A stretch of DNA of 64,000 nt from Syntrophomonas zehnderi OL-4 (GTDB taxonomy: Bacteria > Bacillota > Syntrophomonadia > Syntrophomonadales > Syntrophomonadaceae). Numbering within the stretch: the first letter of the stretch is position 1; every line of letters starts with the position of its first letter. Under the pieces are notes generated by a model, which searched no databases, was not told the DNA's origin, and worked only from the letters and a program-made list of their open reading frames with translations. Both the position numbers and the translations under genes were made by a program. The stretch covers positions 241,610 through 305,609 of the forward strand of contig NZ_CGIH01000004.1 in NCBI RefSeq assembly GCF_000983115.1. Direction: 5' to 3'. Positions 9,414 to 18,072 of the stretch are shown one piece after another.

Positions 9414-9534
9414 GTGGTCAGGTTAGATGTCAGTGCTCGGTGAGTGTACAGGTTAGATGTCAGCCTTCGCGAGTGGACGATTTAGATGTTTTTTCGGATT
9501 TTTTTTGAGGTTGTGTGGTCAGGTTGGATGTTAA
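9414..9534 (+). repeat. Four direct repeats, probable insertion-sequence end remnant
   Basis: Four related 20-base units start at 9414, 9444, 9473 and 9515, with consensus GTGGTCAGGTTAGATGTCAG. The first two differ at two positions; the third and fourth are more diverged. Spacings are 30, 29 and 42 bases. Regularly spaced copies of such a motif at one end are typical of IS21-type elements, where they bind the transposase. No transposase gene is present, so this would be a solo end left after a deletion. The rest of 9201-9643 holds no gene. Confidence 0.4.
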
Positions 9535-9670
9535 AATGAAATCCGATACAGTTACTTTGTTATAGCAATTTGGCGAAATTATGCGTCTGAAAAAGTCAAA
9601 CGTTTTTTAGGTAATAGCATCAAAAGATCAATAAACAAATAGCATGGGGGAAAGAGAGGCGAACAGTAGA

Positions 9671-11449
9671 ATGCGTATATGTTTTTCAATGGACGGAATT
9701 AAGAATATGAATCATCTGTATACATGGACGGTGAAGCATTCCGAAGAATTTGGAGAATTCCGAGAAGAGAATTACCATGGTGATGTTTACTGCAAGACCG
9801 TTGTAGCGGACGTGCTTAAAGTCCTCACCCCATCAGAATGTGCAAATCAGAAATACCTTGGCTCTCGTGAGCGCATTGCAAATGAGATGTTCACACTCTC
9901 TTCAACAGTTGGTTTGGAATACAATGTCTCCTTCGCTATTAACACCTATAACGGTGAAGTGGCTCGTCTGGAAATCACCATCACGGCGCCAGAAACGGAG
10001 TGTTATGACAAACAGCTTGAAGATCTTAAAATTGCGCTGAAAAACCGACTTCTCGTTGATTGGCAAGTATGCACTTGGCTTGAGGATGAGCAATCGGCTA
10101 TTCTGTGTAAAGAAGCCTTTGAGAAGGCATTCATAGTTGAAAATAACCTGAGGGCTTTCGCAAGCAAAGTACTTATTCACTTCCTTGGTGTTAACTGGAT
10201 AAATAAAGCCGGATTAGAAAAAAATGCTGAATCGGTAAAGAATCTGACGGAAAAGTTCATCCAGCGTGTTCCAGAGTTTGACAACATCAACACGGATTTT
10301 CTCTCTATGACGCTTGAAACTTTGTTAGGGGTTATATTTGATGGTATTATATTCAAGGAGGATGTTATTCTGAGCCGAGAGGATTATACAAAGGTTCAGG
10401 AGCTGGGAGTCAAACAAAAAGTCGCAGGTAGTTTTATAGCTGATTACATTAAAGCTCGAAGAACTGTGGATAAAAAAATATGGGATGATCTTTTCGCCCC
10501 ATACATTGATGATACAATTGCCTTCAAAACGGCAGCCCACGACTTCATTGAAGATCGGAATCATATTGCCCATAGTAAAGTGTTGTCATGGAGTTCCTAT
10601 CAGATAATTCTTAAGGATTTTAAGGTATTTGACTCCCTCATCTTATCAGCTGATGCTAAGTTTGAGCTTGAAGAAACATCAGACGAAGTACTTCAAACAT
10701 GGGAAGTGGAACATGAAGATGCTGAATACAAGCGCGAGTATTATCGTGATCGACTAGCGAGCGAAACCGGGATGGATATACTGGACGAAAAAGGAATCAA
10801 ATACTGGTTTGATGAAGTTCTGCATGAACTTTTCGATGCCGTCTTTCAACGGTATCATTTAGATGTTTGTTATGAAATTTCCGATTTCACCACACCCACT
10901 GAGGGGGAGATCGTTTTCTCGATATCATGCCCGGCAGTGGAGGATGGCAGTGCAAGAATTGAAATTATAGCGGAGTATTCTATCGATGATGACCTCGGTG
11001 AAGACAGCACATGTTATATAGTTCTAAAAAACGGAACTGGAGAAGACGTCTGTAAGGCAGAAGTCCGTTTTCATAATGGAGATGGCTGTGAAGGTGAAGA
11101 ATGCATTATGGTAGCCACCGATAGTTCTGAGTATGATACTTCAGAACTGGACGATTTTCGAGATGAATTGTTTGCTGCCATTGAGTCTTTGAATCCTTAT
11201 CCAGCAAAGTTGGACGCGCTTGCATACGAAAACAAGGGTGCAGTACAGTTTGTCGCTGACTTTCCATGTGAGCAATGTGGAAAGTTTGGCGTATCCATCA
11301 ATGAAACTTTCCTACCTATAAGTCGGTGCTGTTATTGTGGATATGAAAATGAACTGGTGAAATGTGAACGTTGCGGCGAATTGGTAGATGCGGATTCGGT
11401 TGAGCACGGATTCTGTCCCTCATGCGCCGCTTATATAGATAAACAGTGA
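9671..11449 (+). CDS. Large HEPN-like protein with C-terminal zinc ribbons
   Basis: 592 residues from ATG 9671, which has GAGAGG 11 bases upstream; an in-frame ATG at 9644 lacks a ribosome binding site. Residues 285-305 contain the motif R-N-H-I-A-H (R296, H301), matching the R-x4-6-H signature of HEPN ribonucleases. The helical surroundings fit a HEPN fold. The last 60 residues carry four CxxC pairs (CEQCG, CCYCG, CERCG, CPSCA), making two zinc ribbons. The middle part is acidic and unrecognised. It starts a group of three plus-strand genes ending at 13087. HEPN proteins are often RNases of toxin or phage-defence systems; that role here is inference. Confidence 0.6.
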   Translation: MRICFSMDGIKNMNHLYTWTVKHSEEFGEFREENYHGDVYCKTVVADVLKVLTPSECANQKYLGSRERIANEMFTLSSTVGLEYNVSFAINTYNGEVARLEITITAPETECYDKQLEDLKIALKNRLLVDWQVCTWLEDEQSAILCKEAFEKAFIVENNLRAFASKVLIHFLGVNWINKAGLEKNAESVKNLTEKFIQRVPEFDNINTDFLSMTLETLLGVIFDGIIFKEDVILSREDYTKVQELGVKQKVAGSFIADYIKARRTVDKKIWDDLFAPYIDDTIAFKTAAHDFIEDRNHIAHSKVLSWSSYQIILKDFKVFDSLILSADAKFELEETSDEVLQTWEVEHEDAEYKREYYRDRLASETGMDILDEKGIKYWFDEVLHELFDAVFQRYHLDVCYEISDFTTPTEGEIVFSISCPAVEDGSARIEIIAEYSIDDDLGEDSTCYIVLKNGTGEDVCKAEVRFHNGDGCEGEECIMVATDSSEYDTSELDDFRDELFAAIESLNPYPAKLDALAYENKGAVQFVADFPCEQCGKFGVSINETFLPISRCCYCGYENELVKCERCGELVDADSVEHGFCPSCAAYIDKQ

Positions 11450-11470
11450 GTAAAAAGGAGCAGAATTGAG

Positions 11471-12394
11471 GTGAAAAAGATCGGAAAAAACAAGCCTACC
11501 AGACAGCATCATGTTCCCAAGGTGTATTTGAGGAACTTCTGTGATTTACACGGTTGTATTGCAGTGATGGACAAGCGTGAACACCGGATATTTACGACTG
11601 GAGTTCGTGCTGTAGGTGTAGAAAATGATTTCTATACATTGGAAAAACTTGATGATCCCTATTGCTGGGAACGCGCCTATGCTTCTGGTATAGAGCCACT
11701 TATGGGGAAGCTTTTAACAAAGTTAATTTCTCAAACAAATATTTTAGTACAAAATGGAGCAACCGTTATAAGTCCCTCAGAAAAGGCACAGCTTGCGGTT
11801 ATTATGGTTGTACAGCTACTTCGTGGAAAGCAAAGCCGAGAGTATGAGCAAAAGCTTTATGCAGATTATCTGCCGGAAGCTATAGATAAAGCTAAAACCT
11901 TGTTTGGGTCGCTTAACAATGAACAAAATAAGCTGCTTGAGGCATTCGCAAGTGATGAATATTACTTCAAGCGAACGGTTATGGACGTTACGCTAGATTC
12001 GGAGAGAATTGCAAAATATGCTGGAATTCTTTGCAACCGAGATATTCTTGTCTATCGAATACAAGGAAATATGGAATTCATAACCAGTGATAACCCGGTC
12101 ATGTTCATCAATAGTATTACGAAAAACGCCCGTCCATTTACCAATGGCCTAATAAAGCCGACTACTATAGTTTATTATCCGATTTCGCCAAAGCTGCTCT
12201 TAAGTGCTGTCCATCCGTCAGCCTACTTTGGAGTACTTTCAAATCAGGATTGTCAACTAATTGATCTGGATGCGTGCAAAGAAATCGGTTTCATTACCTC
12301 AATAAACAAAAAACAGATTAGCCAGTGTTACCAACATGCATTCGCTCGCTCAGTCGGCATGATGAAACAATTCCAAGAACGAAAAGGAAAATGA
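11471..12394 (+). CDS. DUF4238 domain protein
   Basis: 307 residues with the family's hallmarks: the N-terminal RQHHVPKVYLRNF box at residues 11-23, a helical middle, and a TSDNPVMFI box near residue 203 followed by YYPISPKLLL. DUF4238 proteins are widespread in bacterial accessory DNA; the conserved HHVP...F and SDNPV boxes suggest an enzyme, but no reaction is known. The start is GTG 11471, preceded by AAGGAG at 11455-11460, only 21 bases after the upstream HEPN gene, so the two are co-transcribed. After the stop comes a hairpin with TTCCCATTATGTT that recurs after the next gene. Confidence 0.8.
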   Translation: MKKIGKNKPTRQHHVPKVYLRNFCDLHGCIAVMDKREHRIFTTGVRAVGVENDFYTLEKLDDPYCWERAYASGIEPLMGKLLTKLISQTNILVQNGATVISPSEKAQLAVIMVVQLLRGKQSREYEQKLYADYLPEAIDKAKTLFGSLNNEQNKLLEAFASDEYYFKRTVMDVTLDSERIAKYAGILCNRDILVYRIQGNMEFITSDNPVMFINSITKNARPFTNGLIKPTTIVYYPISPKLLLSAVHPSAYFGVLSNQDCQLIDLDACKEIGFITSINKKQISQCYQHAFARSVGMMKQFQERKGK

Positions 12395-13112
12395 AACCTT
12401 TAGGTTTCCCATTATGTTAAAGTTATGCTCTGGTAAAGGAACTCAAAGAGCAGACAAATAATCTGTAAAGGAGCTGAGACTATGCCGGTTGTACCCATTT
12501 ACCTGAATATTGATGAAAAAACGTATGCTGGTGTCAAGGCAGGAGCATTGGAACTCTGCGGCATGGCAAAAAATATTAATAACAAACGGGTTGTCAAACA
12601 CATCCCTGCGGTTGCTGATGCTGCTAAAGAAGGTGCAAGCAAAGCCATTGATTTCATCCGGGAGCATAAGAAAGGAACGTTCGTTGTTGGTGGAGTCCTG
12701 ATTATAGGTGGAGCAGTAGTTGGTACAATCAGCTATGTATCCCATCGGAAGCAGCGTGAGCTCGAAAAGCAGTTCGGAGTAGCACTTCAAGACTATCTTG
12801 ATGTAGCACGGGATGGAAAGCTTACCATAGAGGAGCTTAATGCTTTGATTGGAGCCATCGAGAAAATCGAAAAACATAATCCGAACAAGAGTATCGACCT
12901 TCACATACCAGCATCGCAACTCAGCGAGCTGATCCACTATATTTTTGACTACACTATCCGTTTGGCACAGGCCAACAGCTTCAATGTAAAGTTAATCAAT
13001 CGTCCAAAGTCTTTCAAGGCCAAGACCGCAGACGACCTTAAATACTATCTGAACATACAAAAGGAAATCCTCCAACAGGCAGCGTGAAAGCTGTTAAGCT
13101 TCCCATTATGTT
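12393..13112 (+). repeat. Two related 3' hairpin elements (12393-12419 and 13086-13112)
   Basis: Just after the DUF4238 stop (GAAACC-TTTA-GGTTTC) and just after the membrane-protein stop (GAAAGC-TGTTAA-GCTTCC) there is a small hairpin followed each time by the same CCCATTATGTT. Only these two short segments, not the DNA between them, are repeated. They may be weak terminators or RNA-processing signals, or a small mobile repeat; the base of the stems differs compensatorily, which favours an RNA structure. Confidence 0.4.
12482..13087 (+). CDS. Unrecognised one-pass membrane protein
   Basis: 201 residues, no family recognised. A basic segment (REHKK, about 60-64) is followed by one glycine-rich membrane span, GTFVVGGVLIIGGAVVGTI (residues 65-83), then a cytoplasmic-looking helical domain (85-201) with DGKLTIEELNALIGAIEKIEKH, which resembles an EF-hand-like helix pair by eye but is not convincing. 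ATG 12482 has AAAGGAG 9 bases upstream. It follows the DUF4238 gene by 87 bases on the same strand and ends 87 bases before the prophage recombinase gene. A membrane partner for the HEPN/DUF4238 proteins is possible but speculative. Confidence 0.6.
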   Translation: MPVVPIYLNIDEKTYAGVKAGALELCGMAKNINNKRVVKHIPAVADAAKEGASKAIDFIREHKKGTFVVGGVLIIGGAVVGTISYVSHRKQRELEKQFGVALQDYLDVARDGKLTIEELNALIGAIEKIEKHNPNKSIDLHIPASQLSELIHYIFDYTIRLAQANSFNVKLINRPKSFKAKTADDLKYYLNIQKEILQQAA

Positions 13113-13174
13113 TATAATATAAAGTAAAGGTTAGCGTTCCACGTTACAATTTATTAAGGTTGATTATTGGCCTT

Positions 13175-14743
13175 TTATCCCTCCACATCCACCGTTAATC
13201 CAGACTTGAACTCCACGGTGAATTTGTCCTCGTAGATGGTGACCTTTTCAATCAGCCGCCGGATAAGCTGCTCGTCGTATTCGGCGAGGGCGGTGGATTG
13301 CTTCTTGAGGAATACGCTCATGTCAGTTATGCGCTTTTTGAGCTCATCTCGGTTAGCGCTTTCAAGAAGTAGCTTTTGCTTTTGGTCACGTAGTCGATGA
13401 ATCTCATCGCCGACTTTATCATAATCGGCATTGGAGGTGGCAAGCTTCAGAAGTTCCGTTTGAAGTTCTTCCAGCCGCTTATCGATATCTGCCAAGACTT
13501 TGTCACCTTCACGAGTAATGATGGTGGCAATGTTATCCTGTAGAGTTGAGAAGAAAGAATCTTTATCGCAAAGTGCCTGATTGATAGCGGTGACAAGCAC
13601 TTGCTCGATTGTGCTTTCCGGTACCGTGCGAGCATCGCAGAAAAGGCCGGTGTTTTCTAATCGGCTGACACAGCGCCAGACGATGGATTTCTTACCACGG
13701 TTGTTCCAGTGCACCCTGCGGAACACTTCACCGCAGTTGCCGCAGATGACTATCTGAGCAAAGCAGTGATTGCTGCTGAAGGTTCTGGTCTTTCCGTTCG
13801 GGCTGGTGTGGACGATACGGCGGCGAACAAGTTCCTCCTGCACCTGCATGAAAACTTCACGCGGGATGATGGCTTCGTGGCTATTTTCTACATAGTACTG
13901 CGGAACGATACCGTTGTTCTTGACCCGCTTTTTTGTTAGGAAGTCAACCGTATATGTTTTCTGTAAAAGAGCGTCGCCGATGTACTTTTCGTTTCGCAGG
14001 ATCTGATTTATGTTGCTTGTATGCCAGCGTTCCCTGCCCGCACCGTTAAGGATACCGTCTGCTTCCAAACCGCGAGCGATTTTCAGCATACTGGCACCCT
14101 CAAGGTATTCTCGGTAAATGCGCTTGATGATTTCAGCTTCCTCGGGCACGACTACGAGACGCTTGTTTTCATCCTTTGTATAGCCGAGAAACCGAGCGCA
14201 GTTTACTTGAATTTCACCCTGTTGGTAGCGATATTGTAACCCCAGCTTTACGTTCTGGCTCAATGACTGACTTTCCTGTTGGGCGAGGGATGCCATAATC
14301 GTGAGCAGAACTTCGCCCTTGGAATCCATGGTGTTTATATTTTCTTTTTCAAAATATACGGGAATGTTTTTCTCCTTGAGCTGACGGATATATTTCAAAC
14401 AGTCCAGTGTGTTTCGGGCAAATCGGCTGATGGACTTTGTAATAATCATATCGATATTACCAGCCATACACTCGTCAATCATCCGGTTGAATTCCTCACG
14501 CTTTTTGGTGTTGGTGCCCGAGATGCCGTCGTCCGCAAATATTCCCGCCAGCACCCAGTCAGGATGCCCTTGTATGTAGGCGGTGTAATGTTCAATCTGC
14601 GTTTCGTAACTGGTAGCCTGTTCATCGCTGTCTGTGGAAACACGGCAGTAAGCAGCAACGCGGAGTTTCGGTTTTTCCTCGTCCTTGCTCTTGCGAGTAT
14701 GCTTTCTTGCCGGAATCACGGTGACATTTTTACTGACTGCCAT
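13175..14743 (-). CDS. Large serine recombinase
   Basis: 522 residues. The N-terminal resolvase domain (residues 25-170) has [15 protein letters not shown] with the nucleophilic serine, and [23 protein letters not shown] recombinase domain follows ([26 protein letters not shown]), then a zinc-ribbon region beginning [13 protein letters not shown], a coiled coil ([19 protein letters not shown]) and a C-terminal domain. It catalyses integration or excision by concerted double-strand cleavage with phosphoserine links. Its start lies inside the end of the small recombinase-domain gene (14-base overlap), making it the third gene of a recombinase operon. It is the outermost gene at the left end of the prophage, the usual place for the integrase. 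Confidence 0.9.
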   Translation of the reverse strand: MAVSKNVTVIPARKHTRKSKDEEKPKLRVAAYCRVSTDSDEQATSYETQIEHYTAYIQGHPDWVLAGIFADDGISGTNTKKREEFNRMIDECMAGNIDMIITKSISRFARNTLDCLKYIRQLKEKNIPVYFEKENINTMDSKGEVLLTIMASLAQQESQSLSQNVKLGLQYRYQQGEIQVNCARFLGYTKDENKRLVVVPEEAEIIKRIYREYLEGASMLKIARGLEADGILNGAGRERWHTSNINQILRNEKYIGDALLQKTYTVDFLTKKRVKNNGIVPQYYVENSHEAIIPREVFMQVQEELVRRRIVHTSPNGKTRTFSSNHCFAQIVICGNCGEVFRRVHWNNRGKKSIVWRCVSRLENTGLFCDARTVPESTIEQVLVTAINQALCDKDSFFSTLQDNIATIITREGDKVLADIDKRLEELQTELLKLATSNADYDKVGDEIHRLRDQKQKLLLESANRDELKKRITDMSVFLKKQSTALAEYDEQLIRRLIEKVTIYEDKFTVEFKSGLTVDVEG

Positions 14744-15161
14744 TCTTGTTCACCTCCATTTCAATTAAACTGTAGGCGTATTCCGCCTGCCCGAAGGGGT
14801 CGTCGAGTTTCTCTGTTCCTTCTTTCATGCGAAAGATGGTAGGATAGACGACCTCTTTTTCTTGTTTAAACTTTTTGGTACGGCCGAGTCTTTCCGCCCG
14901 CATAATTCGTTCCGCCTCGGCAGTGTTGAAAGTGTCTTTGTCAATAATCGGCGGATAAAACTCATCACCGAAGTATCGGGTATTTCGTAGCATCCTGCCG
15001 ATACCGGAATGGAAAGCTTTAATACCCGCTTTTTTTGCGGCCGTAGCTAACGAATCACCGGACAAATAAGAATCAAACAAGGTCTTAAGCTGTTCTGCAG
15101 CCTCTTTATCAATTACGGCTTTTCCGTTTTCAATACGGTAGCCGAATGGTGTATGACTCAT
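14730..15161 (-). CDS. Small recombinase-domain protein lacking a catalytic domain
   Basis: 143 residues corresponding only to the recombinase domain of large serine recombinases ([36 protein letters not shown]-type segment [19 protein letters not shown]). The resolvase domain with the serine and the zinc ribbon are absent. It sits between two full-length recombinases and overlaps both coding ends (ATG beside the stop at 15161/15162; 14 bases with the downstream gene). The same three-gene arrangement is seen in other clostridial elements, so it is probably a real accessory subunit, perhaps a directionality or DNA-binding factor, rather than decay. Confidence 0.7.
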   Translation of the reverse strand: MSHTPFGYRIENGKAVIDKEAAEQLKTLFDSYLSGDSLATAAKKAGIKAFHSGIGRMLRNTRYFGDEFYPPIIDKDTFNTAEAERIMRAERLGRTKKFKQEKEVVYPTIFRMKEGTEKLDDPFGQAEYAYSLIEMEVNKNGSQ

Positions 15162-16724
15162 TTACCTCACCAGCCTTTCTTTTAGAGTAATTCCGCATTT
15201 TAGTTCGAATCCGATTTCTTCACGAGAATAAACAAGAACTTTCTCCACATAACGTTTAAACAGTTCACCGTCAAAACCCGTTAGCATTGATGCTTTGGTA
15301 GCATACTGCAGCAAAGCGCTGACCTCACTTAGGTTTTGAAAGTCATTATTCAGGAATCGCGTTATGGATTCTTTTTGGCGGCGTAGCCGTTCTGCCTCTT
15401 GCAACAATTCGTTATTGCTCTTATTGTAAACGGCAGGCTCAAGATAGCCTTTGGTCATCAGCCCAACCAGGACATTTCGCTGTTCTGTGTTTTCTTCAAG
15501 CTTCTTGTCAAGCGCACGTATGTTTTCCAGTGTTTCATCGGAACTCATCCCACGCAGACTGACTAACAATGGTTTTAGAACAACTGCATGTCCGAAAATG
15601 AGCTTGTTCATCATGGTAACAAACGCATATTCAATAGCAGACTCCGGCACATACTTCATAGAGCATTTCTTGATGTTTGCGATATGAGTGGAGCAGCACC
15701 AAGCGATTCGATGTCTTCCGCTTGAGTGACTTCTGCGTTTAAATGTGCCACCGCACTGGCCACAGGTGATTTTGCCTGAAAAGGAATAACGGTTCTGATA
15801 CTTTGTGTTTTGCTTTTCCAGCCCTTTTTCCTTAGCACGCTGATCAATAATATCCTGTGCGGTCTCAAAATCCTCATGACTGATAATCGGCTCGTGATGA
15901 TTTCGAATTAGATATTGGTCTTTTTCTCCATTGTTGTTATGGCGGTTGAAGTACTCATCAGTATAGGTCTTTTGAAAAATGACATCACCTGTGTACTTTT
16001 CATTACTAACCATCCCGCGTATAGTCGTTGATGTCCAACGACCGCCTTTTTTGGTCGGTACCTTTCGTCTGTTCAACTCATTAGCAATTTTGTGGGTACC
16101 CTTGCCGGACAAAATCTCGGCAAAGATGAAGCGGACAATTTTAGCTTGAGACTTATTGATAACCATTTCTCCATCCACATTGTCGTAGCCGTAAGGCGGA
16201 TAAGATATTTTATATGTACCATTTTGGAATCTGCGCTTAATCGACCATTTGTTGTTCTCGGAGATGGAGACCGATTCGCTTTCGGCCAGTCCAGACAGGA
16301 TTGACAGCATGAGTTCGCTTTCCATTGACCCGGTGTTAATATTTTCTTTCTCAAAAAAAATGAAAACATCAAGGTCAAGTAGCTTTCTGACCAGTTCAAG
16401 ACAATCGGTTGTATTTCGAGCAAATCTGCTGATAGACTTCGTTACAATGAGGTCTATTTTTCTGTCTTCACAGTCTGCAATCATTCGAAGCAATTCAGGC
16501 CGCTTTTCCTTTTTTGTTCCGGAGATGCCCTCATCATAATAGAGCCCGGCGAACTCCCACTCAGGATTTGCATTGACGTAGGATTCGTAATGCTTTATTT
16601 GAGCATCCAGACTTTCGAGTTGTTCATCACTGTCGGTAGATACACGGCAGTAGGCCGCAACCCGCAACTTAGTCTGTTCGGTTAAATTGGTCTTGTTTTG
16701 AGCAATTTTCGTTACCTTTTTCAA
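15162..16724 (-). CDS. Large serine recombinase
   Basis: 520 residues with the resolvase motif [15 protein letters not shown] (active serine) near residue 30, [20 protein letters not shown], a recombinase domain (YPPYGYDNVDGEMVIN), a zinc ribbon starting CGQCGGTFKRRSH and a coiled coil. It starts at TTG 16724, preceded by AAGGAGGTGAG. It is similar to the 13175 recombinase but not a recent copy. As first gene of the recombinase operon it may act together with the others as integrase and excisionase; which of the two is the integrase cannot be read from sequence. Confidence 0.88.
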   Translation of the reverse strand: MKKVTKIAQNKTNLTEQTKLRVAAYCRVSTDSDEQLESLDAQIKHYESYVNANPEWEFAGLYYDEGISGTKKEKRPELLRMIADCEDRKIDLIVTKSISRFARNTTDCLELVRKLLDLDVFIFFEKENINTGSMESELMLSILSGLAESESVSISENNKWSIKRRFQNGTYKISYPPYGYDNVDGEMVINKSQAKIVRFIFAEILSGKGTHKIANELNRRKVPTKKGGRWTSTTIRGMVSNEKYTGDVIFQKTYTDEYFNRHNNNGEKDQYLIRNHHEPIISHEDFETAQDIIDQRAKEKGLEKQNTKYQNRYSFSGKITCGQCGGTFKRRSHSSGRHRIAWCCSTHIANIKKCSMKYVPESAIEYAFVTMMNKLIFGHAVVLKPLLVSLRGMSSDETLENIRALDKKLEENTEQRNVLVGLMTKGYLEPAVYNKSNNELLQEAERLRRQKESITRFLNNDFQNLSEVSALLQYATKASMLTGFDGELFKRYVEKVLVYSREEIGFELKCGITLKERLVR

Positions 16725-16784
16725 ATTCTCACCTCCTTAGTCAGTGTGACATATTACCTCTGAAACGAAGTTATATCAACGATT

Positions 16785-17024
16785 TCAAGGCATAATCTCG
16801 GCTAATAGCGGCGAGAAAGTTTTGCGATTTAATTCGGTTATCTTGTTGAATTCCGACAAGGTAATTAAATCTTTCTCAAGCATAGAAGTGAGTATTTGCT
16901 GTGCTCTCACATAATCAACTTCGCGCTGCATTTGCTCATGCGGAGTAGCGTTCACTTCACCATCGATTTTCAGCCCTTCGCCAATAGGGCAACGCATTAA
17001 CTCAAGTTTCTGTTCATTGAACAT
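16785..17024 (-). CDS. SHOCT-like small protein
   Basis: 79 residues. The C-terminal half (QILTSMLEKDLITLSEFNKITELNRKTF) has the short helix-turn-helix-like pattern of SHOCT domains, preceded by EQMQREVDYVRAQ. ATG 17024 has GAGGAGGTGG upstream. Such proteins commonly sit directly upstream of paired serine recombinases in clostridial phages and integrative elements, and may modulate recombination. It lies 60 bases before the TTG start of the first recombinase. Confidence 0.6.
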   Translation of the reverse strand: MFNEQKLELMRCPIGEGLKIDGEVNATPHEQMQREVDYVRAQQILTSMLEKDLITLSEFNKITELNRKTFSPLLAEIMP

Positions 17025-17081
17025 GAGAAACCACCTCCTCGCTATACGGAGAAAAGTGGAGCGTTTTATACACCTATAAAT

Positions 17082-17118
17082 AAAAAAAGCCCGCAGAGTT
17101 TTTACACTCCGCGGGCTT
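17082..17118 (-). terminator. Intrinsic terminator at the end of the lysis module
   Basis: On the minus strand AAGCCCGCGGAGT and ACTCTGCGGGCTT form a long GC-rich stem followed directly by a run of seven T. It ends the phage late transcript just after the amidase gene and separates it from the SHOCT/recombinase operon. Confidence 0.9.
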
Positions 17119-17129
17119 GATAATAGTTA

Positions 17130-17852
17130 TCACGAATATTTAATGAAAGCATCCTTAAATCCTGCCGCCTTAACCTTCTTGAGCATGGCGTCAGCATTTG
17201 CTTTGACAGAGTATGCACCGACTTGAACTCGGTACAGTTTCTTTGGATCGGTGGTGGTAGTCACTTCTGTTACCGATAGCAACTTTTTAACTTCGGCACG
17301 GAAAGTATCCATTGACTTCCTGTGTTTAGGAAACCAGTGCCCGGGGTCGGCATGGTTACTGGCGATACCACGCTTGTGCCCTTCGTAATGCCCAATGATC
17401 ACGCCATCTGCCATTGGATCGAGCTTGTACTCTTTGCAGAGATAGGCGCATAATTCAGCTGCTTCTTTATATACAGCATTGAAGTAAGCAGCATCAGTCA
17501 AGCCATCTTCACAAATTTCAAAACTGATATGAGTATCGTTGACTGAGCCTTTTGAACCGGAGCCGCCATGCCAGCCTCGATAATTCCACGGCAAGGTCTG
17601 ATATGTGGCGACTGTTCCGTTCGCCAGCTTTCCGATGAAGGCATGAACACAGACCTGCCGTCCTCCGGGCTTATCCTGATTCCAATGGTTATTGTACTGA
17701 TTCTTACCAAGCAAACCGTCATCCGGGCCGACATAACGTTTCAGCCACGGATTATTTGCTCCAGTGGAATGCACCATAATTCCTTTAGGGATTATCGTTT
17801 TACCTGCTTTGTAGCAGGCGTTATTTGTAAGTATTAACTTGTGCAAATTCAT
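17130..17852 (-). CDS. N-acetylmuramoyl-L-alanine amidase (endolysin) with SPOR domain
   Basis: 240 residues from ATG 17852, which has GAGGTGATC just upstream; the reading frame extends further back but without a site. Residues 5-165 are an amidase_2 (PGRP-like) zinc amidase: MVHSTGANNPW and the distal HADPGHWFP carry the zinc-binding histidines, with VCVHAFIG and HISFEIC between. Residues 203-240 form a SPOR domain (YRVQVGAYSVKANADAMLKKV), which binds peptidoglycan stripped of stem peptides. No signal peptide, so release depends on the holin upstream. It cuts the amide bond between muramic acid and the peptide at the end of the lytic cycle. Confidence 0.9.
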   Translation of the reverse strand: MNLHKLILTNNACYKAGKTIIPKGIMVHSTGANNPWLKRYVGPDDGLLGKNQYNNHWNQDKPGGRQVCVHAFIGKLANGTVATYQTLPWNYRGWHGGSGSKGSVNDTHISFEICEDGLTDAAYFNAVYKEAAELCAYLCKEYKLDPMADGVIIGHYEGHKRGIASNHADPGHWFPKHRKSMDTFRAEVKKLLSVTEVTTTTDPKKLYRVQVGAYSVKANADAMLKKVKAAGFKDAFIKYS

Positions 17853-17922
17853 TATGATCACCTCACAATTCAAGTGTTTATGTCTGTTGTAAGAGAAGTG
17901 GGATATAGATGGTAGGTAAACT

Positions 17923-18072
17923 TCAGATCGCAAAGTATATAGCAGTTAAGGCGGCTCCGGGGTATGTGCCATCCAGCAAGCTCGAAACATCAAACTCAAG
18001 ATTACGAAAGTTGTGTTCGCCGCGTCTGCCGATAAACACTGTTGATGCTTTAGTTAAATCAATCATTTTCAT
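17923..18072 (-). CDS. Short protein resembling a baseplate-protein N-terminus
   Basis: About 47-49 residues, starting at ATG 18072 or 18066 inside the holin stop region (overlapping ATG/TGA), so coupled to the holin. The sequence TVFIGRRGEHNFRNLEFDVSSLLDGTYPGAALTAIYF resembles by eye the first 40 residues of phage upper-baseplate proteins (I-G-R-x-G-E-N-x-x-R-x-x-E-F-D), but stops at once instead of continuing for hundreds of residues. It may be the remnant of a truncated baseplate gene or a genuine small protein. The 70 bases downstream carry no continuation in the same frame. Confidence 0.4.
   Translation of the reverse strand: MKMIDLTKASTVFIGRRGEHNFRNLEFDVSSLLDGTYPGAALTAIYFAI

Noticed and set aside
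13709..16539. Several plus-strand frames opposite the serine recombinases
   Set aside because: Antisense shadows of well-conserved genes with no binding sites or family resemblance.
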